Assembly (NCBI GenBank): GCA_000200715.1
Contig: DP000238.1
Coordinates: 1,142,593-1,206,592, forward strand
Length of the DNA: 64,000 nt
Direction: 5' to 3'
DNA from: Cenarchaeum symbiosum A
GTDB taxonomy: Archaea; Thermoproteota; Nitrososphaeria; Nitrososphaerales; Nitrosopumilaceae
Shown: in pieces, positions 24,743-32,827 of the stretch
Layout of the letters: every line of letters starts with the position of its first letter
How positions within the stretch are numbered: the first letter of the stretch is position 1
The notes under the pieces: model-generated
Databases searched by the model: none
What the model was told of the DNA's origin: nothing
What the model saw: only the letters and a program-made list of their open reading frames with translations
Position numbers and translations under genes: made by a program

Positions 24743-25288
24743 TCAGGCGCCGAACTTTGCAAGCCCGCCCTTTCTGAGCTCCTCTGATTCCTCTAGTACC
24801 GCATCGTGTTTCTTGTGCCTGTACTCGTGCAGTGCATCTGCGAGATCAGGGTATGATCCCGCCAGAACCATCGCCGCGTATATCCCGGCGTTTGCCGCCT
24901 TGTTGACCCCCACGCATGCGACAGGCGATCCCGCGGGCATCTCGGACATGGACAGCAGCGAATCAAGCCCCCCAAACGCAGATGTCCCCTTTTCCTTGTC
25001 GTTGTATGCCATTATGGGCACCCCCACCACCGGAACCACCGTATAGGATGCAATCATCCCCGGCAGGTGCGCAGCCCCGCCGGCGCCGGCGATTATCACG
25101 CGGAGGCCGATCTCTTCGGCATGCCGGGCATAGTCGCCGAGCCGCTCGGGCGTCCTGTGGGCCGAGACTATCAGGTCCTCGTGTAGCACGCCAAAGCCGT
25201 CGAGTACGCGCGCGGCCTCTAGCATTATCCGGGCATCCGAAGAAGATCCCATGATTATCCCCACCTCGACGGTATCCGTATAGCCCAT
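24743..25288 (-). CDS. purE: N5-carboxyaminoimidazole ribonucleotide mutase
   Basis: Converts N5-CAIR to CAIR in purine synthesis. The class I PurE signature is clear: GIIMGSSSDARIM near residue 10, SAHRTPERL near residue 43, AGAGGAAHLPGMIAS and GVPIMAYNDKEKGTSAFGGLDSLLS. The full length of 181 residues is slightly above usual because of a C-terminal helix. No purK lies beside it; purM is 6.5 kb away on the other strand. A TATA element (TTATTAATTA, 25310-25319) lies 22-31 nt before the ATG and is close to a second TATA for the divergent gene. Confidence 0.95.
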   Translation of the reverse strand: MGYTDTVEVGIIMGSSSDARIMLEAARVLDGFGVLHEDLIVSAHRTPERLGDYARHAEEIGLRVIIAGAGGAAHLPGMIASYTVVPVVGVPIMAYNDKEKGTSAFGGLDSLLSMSEMPAGSPVACVGVNKAANAGIYAAMVLAGSYPDLADALHEYRHKKHDAVLEESEELRKGGLAKFGA

Positions 25289-25309
25289 GGCTGGTCGGCG
25301 TATATCGGG

Positions 25310-25335
25310 TTATTAATTATATCCGTGGGTTTATA
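25310..25335. promoter_or_regulatory. divergent promoter pair between purE and the gene at 25360
   Basis: TTATTAATTA (25310-25319) is at the right distance for leaderless purE transcripts (minus, ATG 25288). TTTATA (25330-25335) is at the right distance for the plus-strand GTG at 25360. The two TATA boxes are only 11 nt apart, so the two polymerases could compete. Confidence 0.6.
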
Positions 25336-25359
25336 CGGGCGGGACGGCCCGCCGGGCGC

Positions 25360-26225
25360 GTGGATTTACCCGGCCTGCTCGCCGAGCATGCACCAGGGGC
25401 CCCCGCGGGCCTCGGCGGCTGCAGGAACAGCGGGTCGCCATACCCGTGCTGCGACCATGACGTGTACATCTTTGACGGTGCAGGGCCCGACAATATAGCG
25501 GTACACGGCAAAGAGACTGCAACCATCCACCACTGTTCGATAAAAGAGGCGGATTCATGCTCGCTGGCCCGGTATGTAGGGCTCGACATAATATCGGACC
25601 CCGAATGGGAGCTGCAGACCATGCTGGTAAACATAGGGGAGAGAAAAAATGCCATATATTCAGACTGCATGAGAAACTCGCTTGTCAACTCGTTGTTCTG
25701 CACGGCAAGGTCAAAGGACGGGCCCGGCCCGTTTGCCGCCTGCTGGGTAAAGTGCGCCGCTGTATACCTTGCCGATGCGATAATGCTGTACCATGGCATA
25801 CGCCCGAGCCCCGCGCACATGCTGCAGGACTTTCACGGAATAAAAGGGGGCAGGACAGGCTCCCTATTCTCGATAGTAAGCGAGTGCCTCGGCATGGAGA
25901 GGGCCACCCCCGTTCTATTAAACAGGATGTCAAAGTCGGCTGCCGGCTTTTCTGATCTGGCAGAGGGCAACGGCAGGTCCTCGATAATACTGCAAAGGCG
26001 GGGCACCTCACAGAGGCCTCGCTTCTAGCCGACTGCTATCTGTACCTTGCATGTTCTGTCCGGGACGGCATGGCCCGGGCGGGGGCCCTGCAGGGGCAGG
26101 ACCTATCCCACGTCCTCAGGGTGGCCATGGATATAGAGGGCGATCCCCACCTGCTCGACAGGCAGGCGAGGATGCTCGACGAGGCGGCCCGGGGGATGCT
26201 CTCAGACAGCCCAAAGGGCCCCTAA
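25360..26225 (+). CDS. hypothetical helical protein, interrupted by a frameshift
   Basis: The first frame (GTG 25360) encodes good sequence (VYIFDGAGPDNIAVHGKETA; WVKCAAVYLADAIMLYHGIR; FSIVSECLGMERATPVLLNR) and stops at 26028. From about 25990 a different frame is better: TAKAGHLTEASLLADCYLYL to MLDEAARGMLSDSPKGP, with stop at 26223-26225. One base change near 25980-25990 would join them into about 288 residues. Family not recognised; the mostly helical second half suggests a binding or HEPN-like fold but no RxxxxH motif is seen. Promoter as described for the divergent pair. Confidence 0.6.
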
Positions 26226-26228
26226 ACC

Positions 26229-26235
26229 TTTAAAA
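26229..26235 (+). promoter_or_regulatory. TATA box of the small cysteine-rich gene
   Basis: TTTAAAA lies 23-29 nt before the ATG at 26258, directly after the stop of the preceding gene, so the small gene has its own promoter. Confidence 0.65.
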
Positions 26236-26257
26236 TCAACGGCGGTGGCTTGTATTC

Positions 26258-26392
26258 ATGTCAGACGCAGCGTGCGGATGTTCTGCCCAGTCAGCTAACG
26301 GCACAGAATGTGATTGCACCATGGAGGGAGAGTGTCATTGCGATTCCACGTGTGATTGCACTCTGGACACATGCAAAAATACCACACACTAG
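26258..26392 (+). CDS. metallothionein-like cysteine-rich protein (44 aa)
   Basis: This tiny protein has nine cysteines in 44 residues, eight of them in four CxC pairs: CGC, CDC, CHC and CDC, plus a final single Cys. There is no aromatic residue, and Asp, Glu, Thr and Ser are abundant. This is the composition of metallothioneins, which bind Zn, Cu or Cd in thiolate clusters. No transmembrane part or signal peptide is seen, so it should be cytosolic. A TATA box 23-29 nt before the ATG supports real expression. It does not match by memory the bacterial SmtA pattern, so the family may be new. Function is inferred from composition. Confidence 0.7.
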   Translation: MSDAACGCSAQSANGTECDCTMEGECHCDSTCDCTLDTCKNTTH

Positions 26393-26445
26393 AACAGACT
26401 CCAACCTCTTTTTATTTACCCTTGTATACAGGCGGTTCTGCGGCC

Positions 26446-26622
26446 CTAGTCGTCGTCCTCGTCATCACCAGGCAGGCCCCACGACCGCACCAGCTCCTTT
26501 TGGAACTTGTCCGCCTGCTTGTCATTGAGGCTAGCCCCGCAGTTCTTGTGGGTGGGCACCACTATCATGTTCTCCAGCTTGAACTCCACCTCGTACATGT
26601 GGATCCGCGGGCAGTCGCACAC
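26446..26622 (-). CDS. small protein with Cys-His metal site (58 aa)
   Basis: The frame begins VCDCPRIHMYEVEFKLENMI and ends in an acidic tail (DDEDDD). Two cysteines and a histidine at the start (CDCPRIH) and a further NCG motif could bind a metal. GTG at 26622 lies 28 nt after a strong TATATA element on the minus strand (26645-26651), the best-placed promoter in this part. An internal ATG at residue 9 is less likely. It is divergent from the secreted-protein gene at 26691. Role unknown. Confidence 0.65.
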   Translation of the reverse strand: MCDCPRIHMYEVEFKLENMIVVPTHKNCGASLNDKQADKFQKELVRSWGLPGDDEDDD

Positions 26623-26690
26623 GCACGGAGAGCGGGGGCGCCTCTATATATTTGAAAAAGCTTTAAAGGTAAAGGCGTGGATTCCAGTGC

Positions 26691-28160
26691 GTGAACTGGT
26701 CGATCGGCATGGTCCTTGCTGCGGGGCTGCTGGCGGCAGGGCCCGCCATACTCCAGGCGGAAGCGCAGTTCCAGAGCGGCGGGGTAGACCACCCCGGGGA
26801 CTGGCACGTGGGCGAGGGGCTCAAGCAGGGCGACCTGTTCTCGTACAGGATGTGCCACGTGGATTATAGAGAGTGCGCCGATTTTAGAATGGACATCTGG
26901 ATGGAAGGCGACGTGCAGACGGGCACAGAGACAAAGTGGAGGGCCCAGGTGGTAGTATACGATGGAAACAAGGTGATAAAGGGCAACATGGATCTGGGCA
27001 AGATAGCCCCGGAGCCGACGGGAGGAACAGTGGAGCTGGCCTCGTACAGGAGCGCCTTCAAGTCGTCTGTGGTCTGGCTCTCGGCGTTTGCCAACTCGGA
27101 CGAGCCCAAGCAGTTTGCCGCCCCGTCATGGGGCAAGATAGGCAACATAGGCGGCGAGCAGATACTCCCGCAGGAGCTCATAACCGACGGGATAGTCACG
27201 CCGGGGGGCACATTCGACGAGGTGGTCCAGGTGGGCTGGAGGACCGGCGGGTCCACCAGCAGGATATTCGTAGTCGATGAATTTCCGTTCCCGATAAGGG
27301 CCAGCACATGGACGCACGTCTCAGAAGGGATACCTCCCCAGGAGTACAAGTTTGAGCTGCTCAGCTATCAAGAGAACGTCCAGGAGAACCCGTTTGAATC
27401 CGTGCAGGCTACAGCAGACGAGCTTGCAGGCCTCGGGTGCCCAAGCCACGACAGGTTTGCCACGACGGTCAAAAAGGCGACAGTCGGATTCAAGTACCAG
27501 CTGCATGTATTCTACGGCCCGGAGTTTCCGGTCGATGGCTGCCCCATGAAATGGCAGGTAAAGTTCATCAGCAAGTTTGACGAGACAGAGTTTCTAAACC
27601 AGGTCCACTACGACCTGCTGGTCCTCAACAAAGACGGCACGGTGGCAAGGTCAGTGGCCCACGACGAGGGCAGGCAGTTCCTCTTCTCGCCATCCGGCCA
27701 GGCTCTATTCGAGATGACAGTCAAGGAGGGACCCGGCACCACAGACTATGTCGTGTATGTATACGGGCTGAGCCCTGAATTTATCGTGCCCGATGTAGAG
27801 CCCGACTGGGTGGTCGTGCCCGTCACCATATCTGCAGCCGAGGGAGATGCAGGCATGATACCGACAGTCAGGGCGGAGCCCGCCCCCGTTACAGAGATAC
27901 CCCCGTGGGTAAAGCTCTCCGCCGGATTCTGGGTCGAGGGATCCACCCCGGATGCAGAGTTTGTCACATCGATAGAGTTTCTCATAAAGGAGGGCATCAT
28001 CGTGGTCCCGTCGACCGACAGGAGCGTATACTCTGAAGCGGGCATACCGGAATGGTTCAAGGGGACGACTTCATTCTGGATAGACGGGACGAGCACGGAC
28101 GCCGAATATGCCAGCTCGATACAGTACCTGATAGAGCAGGGTGTAATTGTGCTCTCCTGA
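26691..28160 (+). CDS. secreted thaumarchaeal surface protein with C-terminal repeats (489 aa)
   Basis: The N-terminus is a signal peptide (residues 1-26, hydrophobic MVLAAGLLAAGPAILQAEA). The body is beta-rich with few recognisable motifs. The end has two copies of a short helical repeat, IPPWVKLSAGFWVEGSTPDA and IPEWFKGTTSFWIDGTSTDA, each followed by a segment like FLIKEGIIVVP. I recall this repeat from many secreted Nitrosopumilus proteins, where it may act as a cell-surface or protein-binding module. GTG start with the TATA element CTTTAAAG 23-30 nt before it. Confidence 0.8.
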   Translation: MNWSIGMVLAAGLLAAGPAILQAEAQFQSGGVDHPGDWHVGEGLKQGDLFSYRMCHVDYRECADFRMDIWMEGDVQTGTETKWRAQVVVYDGNKVIKGNMDLGKIAPEPTGGTVELASYRSAFKSSVVWLSAFANSDEPKQFAAPSWGKIGNIGGEQILPQELITDGIVTPGGTFDEVVQVGWRTGGSTSRIFVVDEFPFPIRASTWTHVSEGIPPQEYKFELLSYQENVQENPFESVQATADELAGLGCPSHDRFATTVKKATVGFKYQLHVFYGPEFPVDGCPMKWQVKFISKFDETEFLNQVHYDLLVLNKDGTVARSVAHDEGRQFLFSPSGQALFEMTVKEGPGTTDYVVYVYGLSPEFIVPDVEPDWVVVPVTISAAEGDAGMIPTVRAEPAPVTEIPPWVKLSAGFWVEGSTPDAEFVTSIEFLIKEGIIVVPSTDRSVYSEAGIPEWFKGTTSFWIDGTSTDAEYASSIQYLIEQGVIVLS

Positions 28161-28172
28161 GCGTGGGCGGCT

Positions 28173-28529
28173 CTGACCGGCCTTACGATATACCCAAAGC
28201 GCAAGCTCAGCAAGCTCGCCGACAGGGGCGAATACCGCGAGGCGCTCGAATACGGCGACAGCATAGAGAAGAGGTTTGCACGCGATCCCGACTTTTTGTT
28301 CATAATGGGCGGGATATACTATGTTTTAGAGAACGCGGACAACGCTATCCACTATTTCGACAGGGTCCTCGAGATAAGGGAGAACGACATAGAGGCCCTC
28401 ACGCTCAAGGCCAGCGTCCACATGGCGATAGGCGAGAAAAAGGACGCAACAGAGTGCTGCCGGCGCATACTGGACGAGGAGCCGGGCAACGAGGGAGCCC
28501 AGGAGATGCTCGACAAGATGGGCGCCTAG
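28173..28529 (+). CDS. TPR-repeat protein, start codon unclear (about 118 aa)
   Basis: The sequence is a run of tetratricopeptide helices: KLSKLADRGEYREALEYGDS, PDFLFIMGGIYYVLENADNA, NDIEALTLKASVHMAIGE. These form a scaffold for protein contact. The good frame starts straight after the TGA of the preceding gene, yet has no ATG, GTG or TTG until TTG 28296, which lies inside the second repeat. Either CTG at 28173 is used, or GTG at 28164 is the start and one base is extra near 28170. It overlaps the convergent gene at 28526 by 4 nt. Confidence 0.6.
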   Translation: MTGLTIYPKRKLSKLADRGEYREALEYGDSIEKRFARDPDFLFIMGGIYYVLENADNAIHYFDRVLEIRENDIEALTLKASVHMAIGEKKDATECCRRILDEEPGNEGAQEMLDKMGA

Positions 28530-28999
28530 CCCCTTTCGTATACGTTCTGGAGCAGCCAGTCACAGTACGCTGTAACCGGCGCGCTAAACGTGCACCATAT
28601 GTGCAGCGAATGCGGGAGTATGTCTATTCTGCCCCCGTCGTCCATGAAGACCTTGACGCCTTCTTTTCCCTCGTACATGTACGCGTCTTCGGTCCTGCAC
28701 CCGGGGAGCAGCTCGGCAGCCTTTGCCTTGACGGTGTCACGCTCGACTGGAAAGTTGGTCTTTGTCTTGTCTATGATCAGGCTGAGGTCCCTTCTTCCGT
28801 ACATGTCAAACTCGTTTATCCTGCCCGTTTCTGGAAAGTTCACTATGAGGGTCATCTGGTACTTTGCGCCCACCTTCTTGCCAAGCTCGGTGATCCGGGT
28901 ATACCCGAGGGCGGGGCTGCGCACCAGCAGCTGCCTTATCTGGGGCAGGTTGCCCTTTAGGACGCCCTGCAGTTCTGCCGTAAGGGTGGAGAAGCTCAA
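28526..28999 (-). CDS. hypothetical protein, conserved type (157 aa)
   Basis: A soluble alpha/beta sequence: helices at the N-terminus (LTAELQGVLKGNLPQIRQLL), strands such as YQMTLIVNFPETG and DLSLIIDKTKTNFP, and the end HSLHIWCTFSAPVTAYCDWL. I do not recognise the family. TTG at 28999 is chosen from a TATA-like element (CCAATATCAA) about 28 nt upstream. It shares a divergent promoter region with the gene at 29038. Confidence 0.65.
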   Translation of the reverse strand: MSFSTLTAELQGVLKGNLPQIRQLLVRSPALGYTRITELGKKVGAKYQMTLIVNFPETGRINEFDMYGRRDLSLIIDKTKTNFPVERDTVKAKAAELLPGCRTEDAYMYEGKEGVKVFMDDGGRIDILPHSLHIWCTFSAPVTAYCDWLLQNVYERG

Positions 29000-29037
29000 C
29001 GGGATGGTTTTTTAGTCTCCCATTGATATTGGTTTCC

Positions 29038-29682
29038 ATGGCGCTACCGGCCGACTATGACAGTATGCGCAGCGGCGAAGACGCCGAGAGGACCGACGAT
29101 GTGTCAAGCTACAAGGTGACATGCATGGATTTCATCAAGGATGTATCGCATGACTACCTGGCGTGGGTCGACTATTACAAGCTGCCCCCCGAAGAGGACA
29201 AGCGCCGCCGCGACGGCATATCCGCCACCATCGAGAGGAGCAACGAATGGATAGCCAAGGTGGCCCAGACGATAAAGGGAGTGGATGTCGCCATGAACGA
29301 CGGGATACAAAAGATGGCCGAGTCGACAGCTGGCAAGCCGTTTCAGATAGGGGTGTTTGTAAACAAGATGTCGGGGTATACATCCGCCCCTCCGGGGATG
29401 ATCAACGTGAGTGTAAAAGCGGCAGGGAGAGAGGGCAGGGGGACCCGGCTCGGATTCCACTTTAAAGATGACAGGTTCAGGCTGGAGTCGACGTGCAAGC
29501 CGGCAATAGACGAGACGGGCCTGCCGGCAGGCGACTTTGACCTGATGGATTTTGCATTCAGGATAGACGCAACAAAGTGCATACAGCGCGATCTCATCTC
29601 GTTTACCGTTACGGTCTGCGAGACAAAAGGGGGCGACGAGGTAGACAGGCGGGGCCTCTCGACTATAATCCACATTGTATAA
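29038..29682 (+). CDS. hypothetical protein (214 aa)
   Basis: The N-terminal half is helical (MDFIKDVSHDYLAWVDYYKL, SATIERSNEWIAKVAQTIKG), and the C-terminal half has beta strands (MINVSVKAAGREGRGTRLGF; RDLISFTVTVCETKGGDEVD). No motif of a known enzyme is visible. The ATG at 29038 lies about 28 nt after a T-rich TATA element (TTTTTAG, 29008-29014). It is probably a conserved archaeal protein; convergent with the next gene by a 1-nt gap. Confidence 0.65.
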   Translation: MALPADYDSMRSGEDAERTDDVSSYKVTCMDFIKDVSHDYLAWVDYYKLPPEEDKRRRDGISATIERSNEWIAKVAQTIKGVDVAMNDGIQKMAESTAGKPFQIGVFVNKMSGYTSAPPGMINVSVKAAGREGRGTRLGFHFKDDRFRLESTCKPAIDETGLPAGDFDLMDFAFRIDATKCIQRDLISFTVTVCETKGGDEVDRRGLSTIIHIV

Positions 29683-29683
29683 G

Positions 29684-30004
29684 CTAGGATAGCGTGACCC
29701 CGATGGAGACCCTGTTCTCAGAGGCCCTTGGCTCGCCCGGGTACTTTAGCTCGGATATTTTCCTGCCAAGGCCCGCATCTGTGACCTCGGCTGCCCTCCC
29801 CTCATGGGAGGCGTCCCCTATGCCCACCTTTACCCGGGGGTCTGCCACGGCATTTTGAAACCAGTCGGAATCGGGGCGGTGCCTCGAAAAGTAGACCTTT
29901 CCCTGATACATGACGGCCCGGAGCTTTACCGCATGCTCGCGGCCCGTCTTTCTTCCTGTGGTATACAGCACGGCCCTAAAGGCGGTCCCCTCCAGATTAT
30001 CCAT
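29684..30004 (-). CDS. F420-dependent nitroreductase-like protein (DUF385 family, 106 aa)
   Basis: The segment AVLYTTGRKTGREHAVKLRAVMYQGKVYF and later DSDWFQNAVADPRVKV matches the DUF385/Ddn family, flavin-like proteins that use coenzyme F420 (for example 'TTGRKSGxxR...PL'). F420 is made by thaumarchaea. The frame is open to 30262, but a TATA element (TTAAATTA, 30026-30033) is 22-29 nt before the ATG at 30004. The product is shorter than the usual 130-150 residues because the first helix is missing, so an upstream start remains possible. Confidence 0.75.
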   Translation of the reverse strand: MDNLEGTAFRAVLYTTGRKTGREHAVKLRAVMYQGKVYFSRHRPDSDWFQNAVADPRVKVGIGDASHEGRAAEVTDAGLGRKISELKYPGEPRASENRVSIGVTLS

Positions 30005-30092
30005 GGGAATACAGAAGCGGTCAAGTAATTTAACCTCACGGGCAGCTTTTTCTGGATATAATATGTGATAAGCCGGCCCCGGATTACTATAC

Positions 30093-30548
30093 ATGGCATC
30101 AACCCCCGAATGCTCCCCCACCAAGTTCGTGGCGGCAGACACGTTCCCCGGCAAGAGGGTAGTCGACCGCGACGGGACCCGCTTTGGGAAGGTAAAGCAC
30201 ATCCACATAAACAAGGACACGCTGGCAGTCTCAGGGGTCACGGTCCACCAGGGCTTTTTCAAGGATTATTTCCTGCCAGAGACCTTTATCGACAGGTTTA
30301 CCGAAGAGACCCTCCTGTTGAGCACCCCGCCGGTCAGAAGGTCAGTCCCAGTAGTGGACATAGACGGCCACAAGATAGGCAGTGTAAAGCGCCTCCACAA
30401 GAACCCCGATACAGACGAGCTCGAATCGATAACAGTCTCCCGGGGGATAAGGGGCCCGAGGATAGTCTCTAGGTCGGATATCTGGGGCGTGGGCGAGAAG
30501 ATCATCCTGAGGATGACCAGATCCGAGTTCTCCCGTGCAGAGACCTAG
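30093..30548 (+). CDS. PRC-barrel domain protein (151 aa)
   Basis: Two beta-barrel halves are visible, GKRVVDRDGTRFGKVKHIHI near residue 20 and PVVDIDGHKIGSVKRLHKNP near residue 87. Both have the PRC pattern 'GxxVxDxxGxxxGxVxxxxx'. In archaea such proteins are often found with RNA processing (RimM-like) or photosystem-type folds; here no partner is evident. A TATA element (TATAATAT, about 30055-30062) lies about 35 nt before the ATG. Confidence 0.8.
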   Translation: MASTPECSPTKFVAADTFPGKRVVDRDGTRFGKVKHIHINKDTLAVSGVTVHQGFFKDYFLPETFIDRFTEETLLLSTPPVRRSVPVVDIDGHKIGSVKRLHKNPDTDELESITVSRGIRGPRIVSRSDIWGVGEKIILRMTRSEFSRAET

Positions 30549-30573
30549 ATCGCGTATTCCGGAATATTACCAG

Positions 30574-30678
30574 CTAGGATTCTTCGCGGATCTTGCGGCA
30601 TTTGCCGCAGAGTATGCTGCCGTCGGCCACGGCGATCTCCACGTTGGAGCTGTGGCATTGATGGCATAGGCCCTTCAT
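30574..30678 (-). CDS. very small zinc-ribbon protein (34 aa)
   Basis: The 34-residue product has two CxxC pairs, LCHQC near residue 5 and LCGKC near residue 24, about 15 residues apart: the frame of a minimal zinc ribbon. It ends KIREES. A TATA element (TTTAAA, 30704-30709) is 26-31 nt before the ATG on the minus strand. Such mini-ribbons may bind RNA, DNA or a protein partner; the role is not known. Confidence 0.65.
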   Translation of the reverse strand: MKGLCHQCHSSNVEIAVADGSILCGKCRKIREES

Positions 30679-30715
30679 GGAGCAGGTCAGTTCTTTCGGG
30701 GTTTAAAGCTTTTTT

Positions 30716-30856
30716 GATCGTGCGGGGGTGCCGGATGCAAGGTTTGATCGATCTGTCCGTTCAGGCCCCCGATCCTTCCAGGAACAGTTCTTTGATCCCG
30801 TCTTGATCCCTGGCGCAACCCGGCGGGATCCGATCCGCCACGACATCCGGAAGATC
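30716..30856. promoter_or_regulatory. cluster of nine GATC sites upstream of a DNA methyltransferase
   Basis: GATC occurs at 30716, 30746, 30750, 30771, 30794, 30805, 30827, 30832 and 30853, nine times in 141 bp where less than one is expected. The cluster fills the gap between the mini zinc-ribbon gene (minus strand) and the methyltransferase gene (plus, start 30911) and precedes its TATA box (ATTTATGAT, 30879-30887). It may be a target for methylation-dependent control of the gene, if the enzyme recognises GATC; that is inference. Confidence 0.55.
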
Positions 30857-30910
30857 CCGGCATGCGGGGCTCAAACACATTTATGATATTGGGCAGAATC
30901 ATGCACGGAC

Positions 30911-31621
30911 ATGGCGGGGCCGCAAAAAAGCTCAAGTGTGTACGGCAGCGACTGCATGCTGCAAGAATCCAAACTGCCCGGCCTGAAAAAGATCATGAAC
31001 CGCAGGAACCGCATGAACGGGCTGACCCTGCTCGATAGGATGCCCGACTGTTCTGTCCAGGCTGCATTCTTTGATCCCCAGTACAGGGGAATACTGGACA
31101 GGATGAAGTACGGGAATGAGGGCGTAAGCAGGGGCAGGCTCAGGTCCGGAATGGAACAGATGAGTGCAGATACGGTAAGGGAGTTCCTGGGGGAGATGGG
31201 GCGCGTGCTTGTGCCCAGCGGCACATTGTTCCTGTGGATTGACAAGTTCCACCTGGTGGACGGCATATCCGGCTGGATAGAGGGAACATGCCTCAATGCT
31301 GTCGACATGATAACATGGGACAAGCAGAGGATGGGCATGGGGTACAGGACGAGGAGGTGCTCGGAGCACATGGTGGTACTCCAAAAGAGCCCAAAGCGCG
31401 CAAAGAACGTCTGGCGCGACCACGGGATACCCGACGTCTGGCCGGAGAAGGTTGAAGGCAGGAACCACACCCATGCAAAGCCGGTAAGGCTCCAGGCGCG
31501 CCTGATAGAGTGCGTTACCACAGGCAGAGGCGCGGTGTTGGATCCTGCCGCAGGCGGATACAGCGTGCTTGAATCATGCAAGAGGACAGGCCGCAACTTC
31601 ATAGGCTGCGATCTTCGATAG
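30911..31621 (+). CDS. DNA (adenine or N4-cytosine) methyltransferase, beta-class order
   Basis: Transfers methyl groups from SAM to an exocyclic amino group in DNA. The catalytic motif IV is AAFFDPQYRGILDRMKYGNE (DPQY in place of DPPY) near residue 52; the SAM-binding motif I is near the end (GAVLDPAAGGYSVLESCKRT), followed by GRNFIGCDL. Motif IV before motif I is the beta-class order. Target recognition probably lies between residues 130 and 190. No restriction endonuclease is adjacent, so it is an orphan enzyme. The upstream GATC cluster suggests GATC as its target, but the sequence does not prove this. Confidence 0.85.
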   Translation: MAGPQKSSSVYGSDCMLQESKLPGLKKIMNRRNRMNGLTLLDRMPDCSVQAAFFDPQYRGILDRMKYGNEGVSRGRLRSGMEQMSADTVREFLGEMGRVLVPSGTLFLWIDKFHLVDGISGWIEGTCLNAVDMITWDKQRMGMGYRTRRCSEHMVVLQKSPKRAKNVWRDHGIPDVWPEKVEGRNHTHAKPVRLQARLIECVTTGRGAVLDPAAGGYSVLESCKRTGRNFIGCDLR

Positions 31622-31779
31622 TCCCATGGATGCAAGGGGCGCGTGAGTCCGTGGCGGCCTCCTGACAGGATCCGCCCTCTTGCAAGGCCTGATGTGAGGT
31701 GTGGTCCCGGCACCCTTTCCTCCAGATTATCCGCCCCGCGGCCCAAATTCTTTTATCCGCAGCACAGGAGCCCGCGCAC

Positions 31780-32784
31780 ATGGGGCTTACCTACGGAGGA
31801 GCAGGCGTGGATGTAAAGGGGATAAAAAAGAGCCAGAACCGCATAGGAAGGATCATGGCGCGGACGCACGGGGCAGGGACCGAGCACGGCTTTGGCCACT
31901 ATGCGGGCATGGTCGATGGAGGCGGCGGCATGCTAATCGCGACGCATACAGACGGCGTGGGTACAAAGGTGATGATTGCAGGCCGCATGAAAAAATACGA
32001 CACCGTTGGAATAGACTGTATCGCCATGAACGTAAACGATGTGGTATGTGTCGGGGCAAGGCCCGTCTCGTTTGTAGACTATATAGCGGCTAGCAAAAAC
32101 GACGGGGACATACTATCCGATATAGCGCGCGGGCTCGCCCGCGGGGCGGTCAAGGCGTCTGTCCCGATAGTCGGCGGCGAGACTGCGATAATGCCCGGGC
32201 TGTTCAGTGGCAGGGGCTTTGCATTTGATCTTGCGGGTACGGTAGTCGGCCTGGTCCCCAGAAAAAAGATGATCCTCGGCAGCAGCATAAAGCAGGGTGA
32301 TGCGATAATAGGCGCACACAGCACGGGCCTGCACTCCAACGGCTATTCACTTGCAAGAAAGGCGCTAGGAAGGCTCCCCCTGAATACAAAGATGAACAGG
32401 GGAACGCTCGGCGACGCGCTGCTGGCGCCAACCGAGATATACTCGGCCCCGGTCCTGGAGGCTGCCTCAAAGTGCAAGGTGCACGGCCTGGCCCACATAA
32501 CCGGCGGCTCGTTTACAAAGCTGCCGCGCCTCAAGGATGCGGGCTTTGAGATAGATGCGCTGCCCGAGCCGCCCGAAGTGATGCGGCTGATAAAAGACAG
32601 GGGTGTCTCCGAAAAGGAGATGTACAGGACGTTCAACATGGGGGTGGGCTTTTGCGTGGTGGCGCCAGAATCAGAGCAGGGCCGGATCATATCGATATTC
32701 AAGCGGCACCGCATAAGGTCGGGCAGGATAGGCCGGATAATCCGGGACAAGGGCGTCTTTGTAAATTCCAAAAGAATAGCATGA
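31780..32784 (+). CDS. purM: phosphoribosylformylglycinamidine cyclo-ligase
   Basis: Closes the imidazole ring of AIR in purine synthesis using ATP. Clear signatures: MGLTYGGAGVDVKGIKKSQN at the start, THTDGVGTKVMIA, GIDCIAMNVNDVVCVGARPV, FVDYIA, VGGETAIMPG, HSTGLHSNGYSLARKAL and HITGGSFTKLPRL. Length (334 residues) is normal. The ATG at 31780 lies 28 nt after TTCTTTTATCC; the longer frame from 31699 begins before that element and is rejected. It has purE (24743) in the same window but not in the same operon. Confidence 0.95.
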   Translation: MGLTYGGAGVDVKGIKKSQNRIGRIMARTHGAGTEHGFGHYAGMVDGGGGMLIATHTDGVGTKVMIAGRMKKYDTVGIDCIAMNVNDVVCVGARPVSFVDYIAASKNDGDILSDIARGLARGAVKASVPIVGGETAIMPGLFSGRGFAFDLAGTVVGLVPRKKMILGSSIKQGDAIIGAHSTGLHSNGYSLARKALGRLPLNTKMNRGTLGDALLAPTEIYSAPVLEAASKCKVHGLAHITGGSFTKLPRLKDAGFEIDALPEPPEVMRLIKDRGVSEKEMYRTFNMGVGFCVVAPESEQGRIISIFKRHRIRSGRIGRIIRDKGVFVNSKRIA

Positions 32785-32827
32785 TCCCGGCACATGCTTA
32801 TATCCCCGCCCCCTGCCCCATAGGCAA

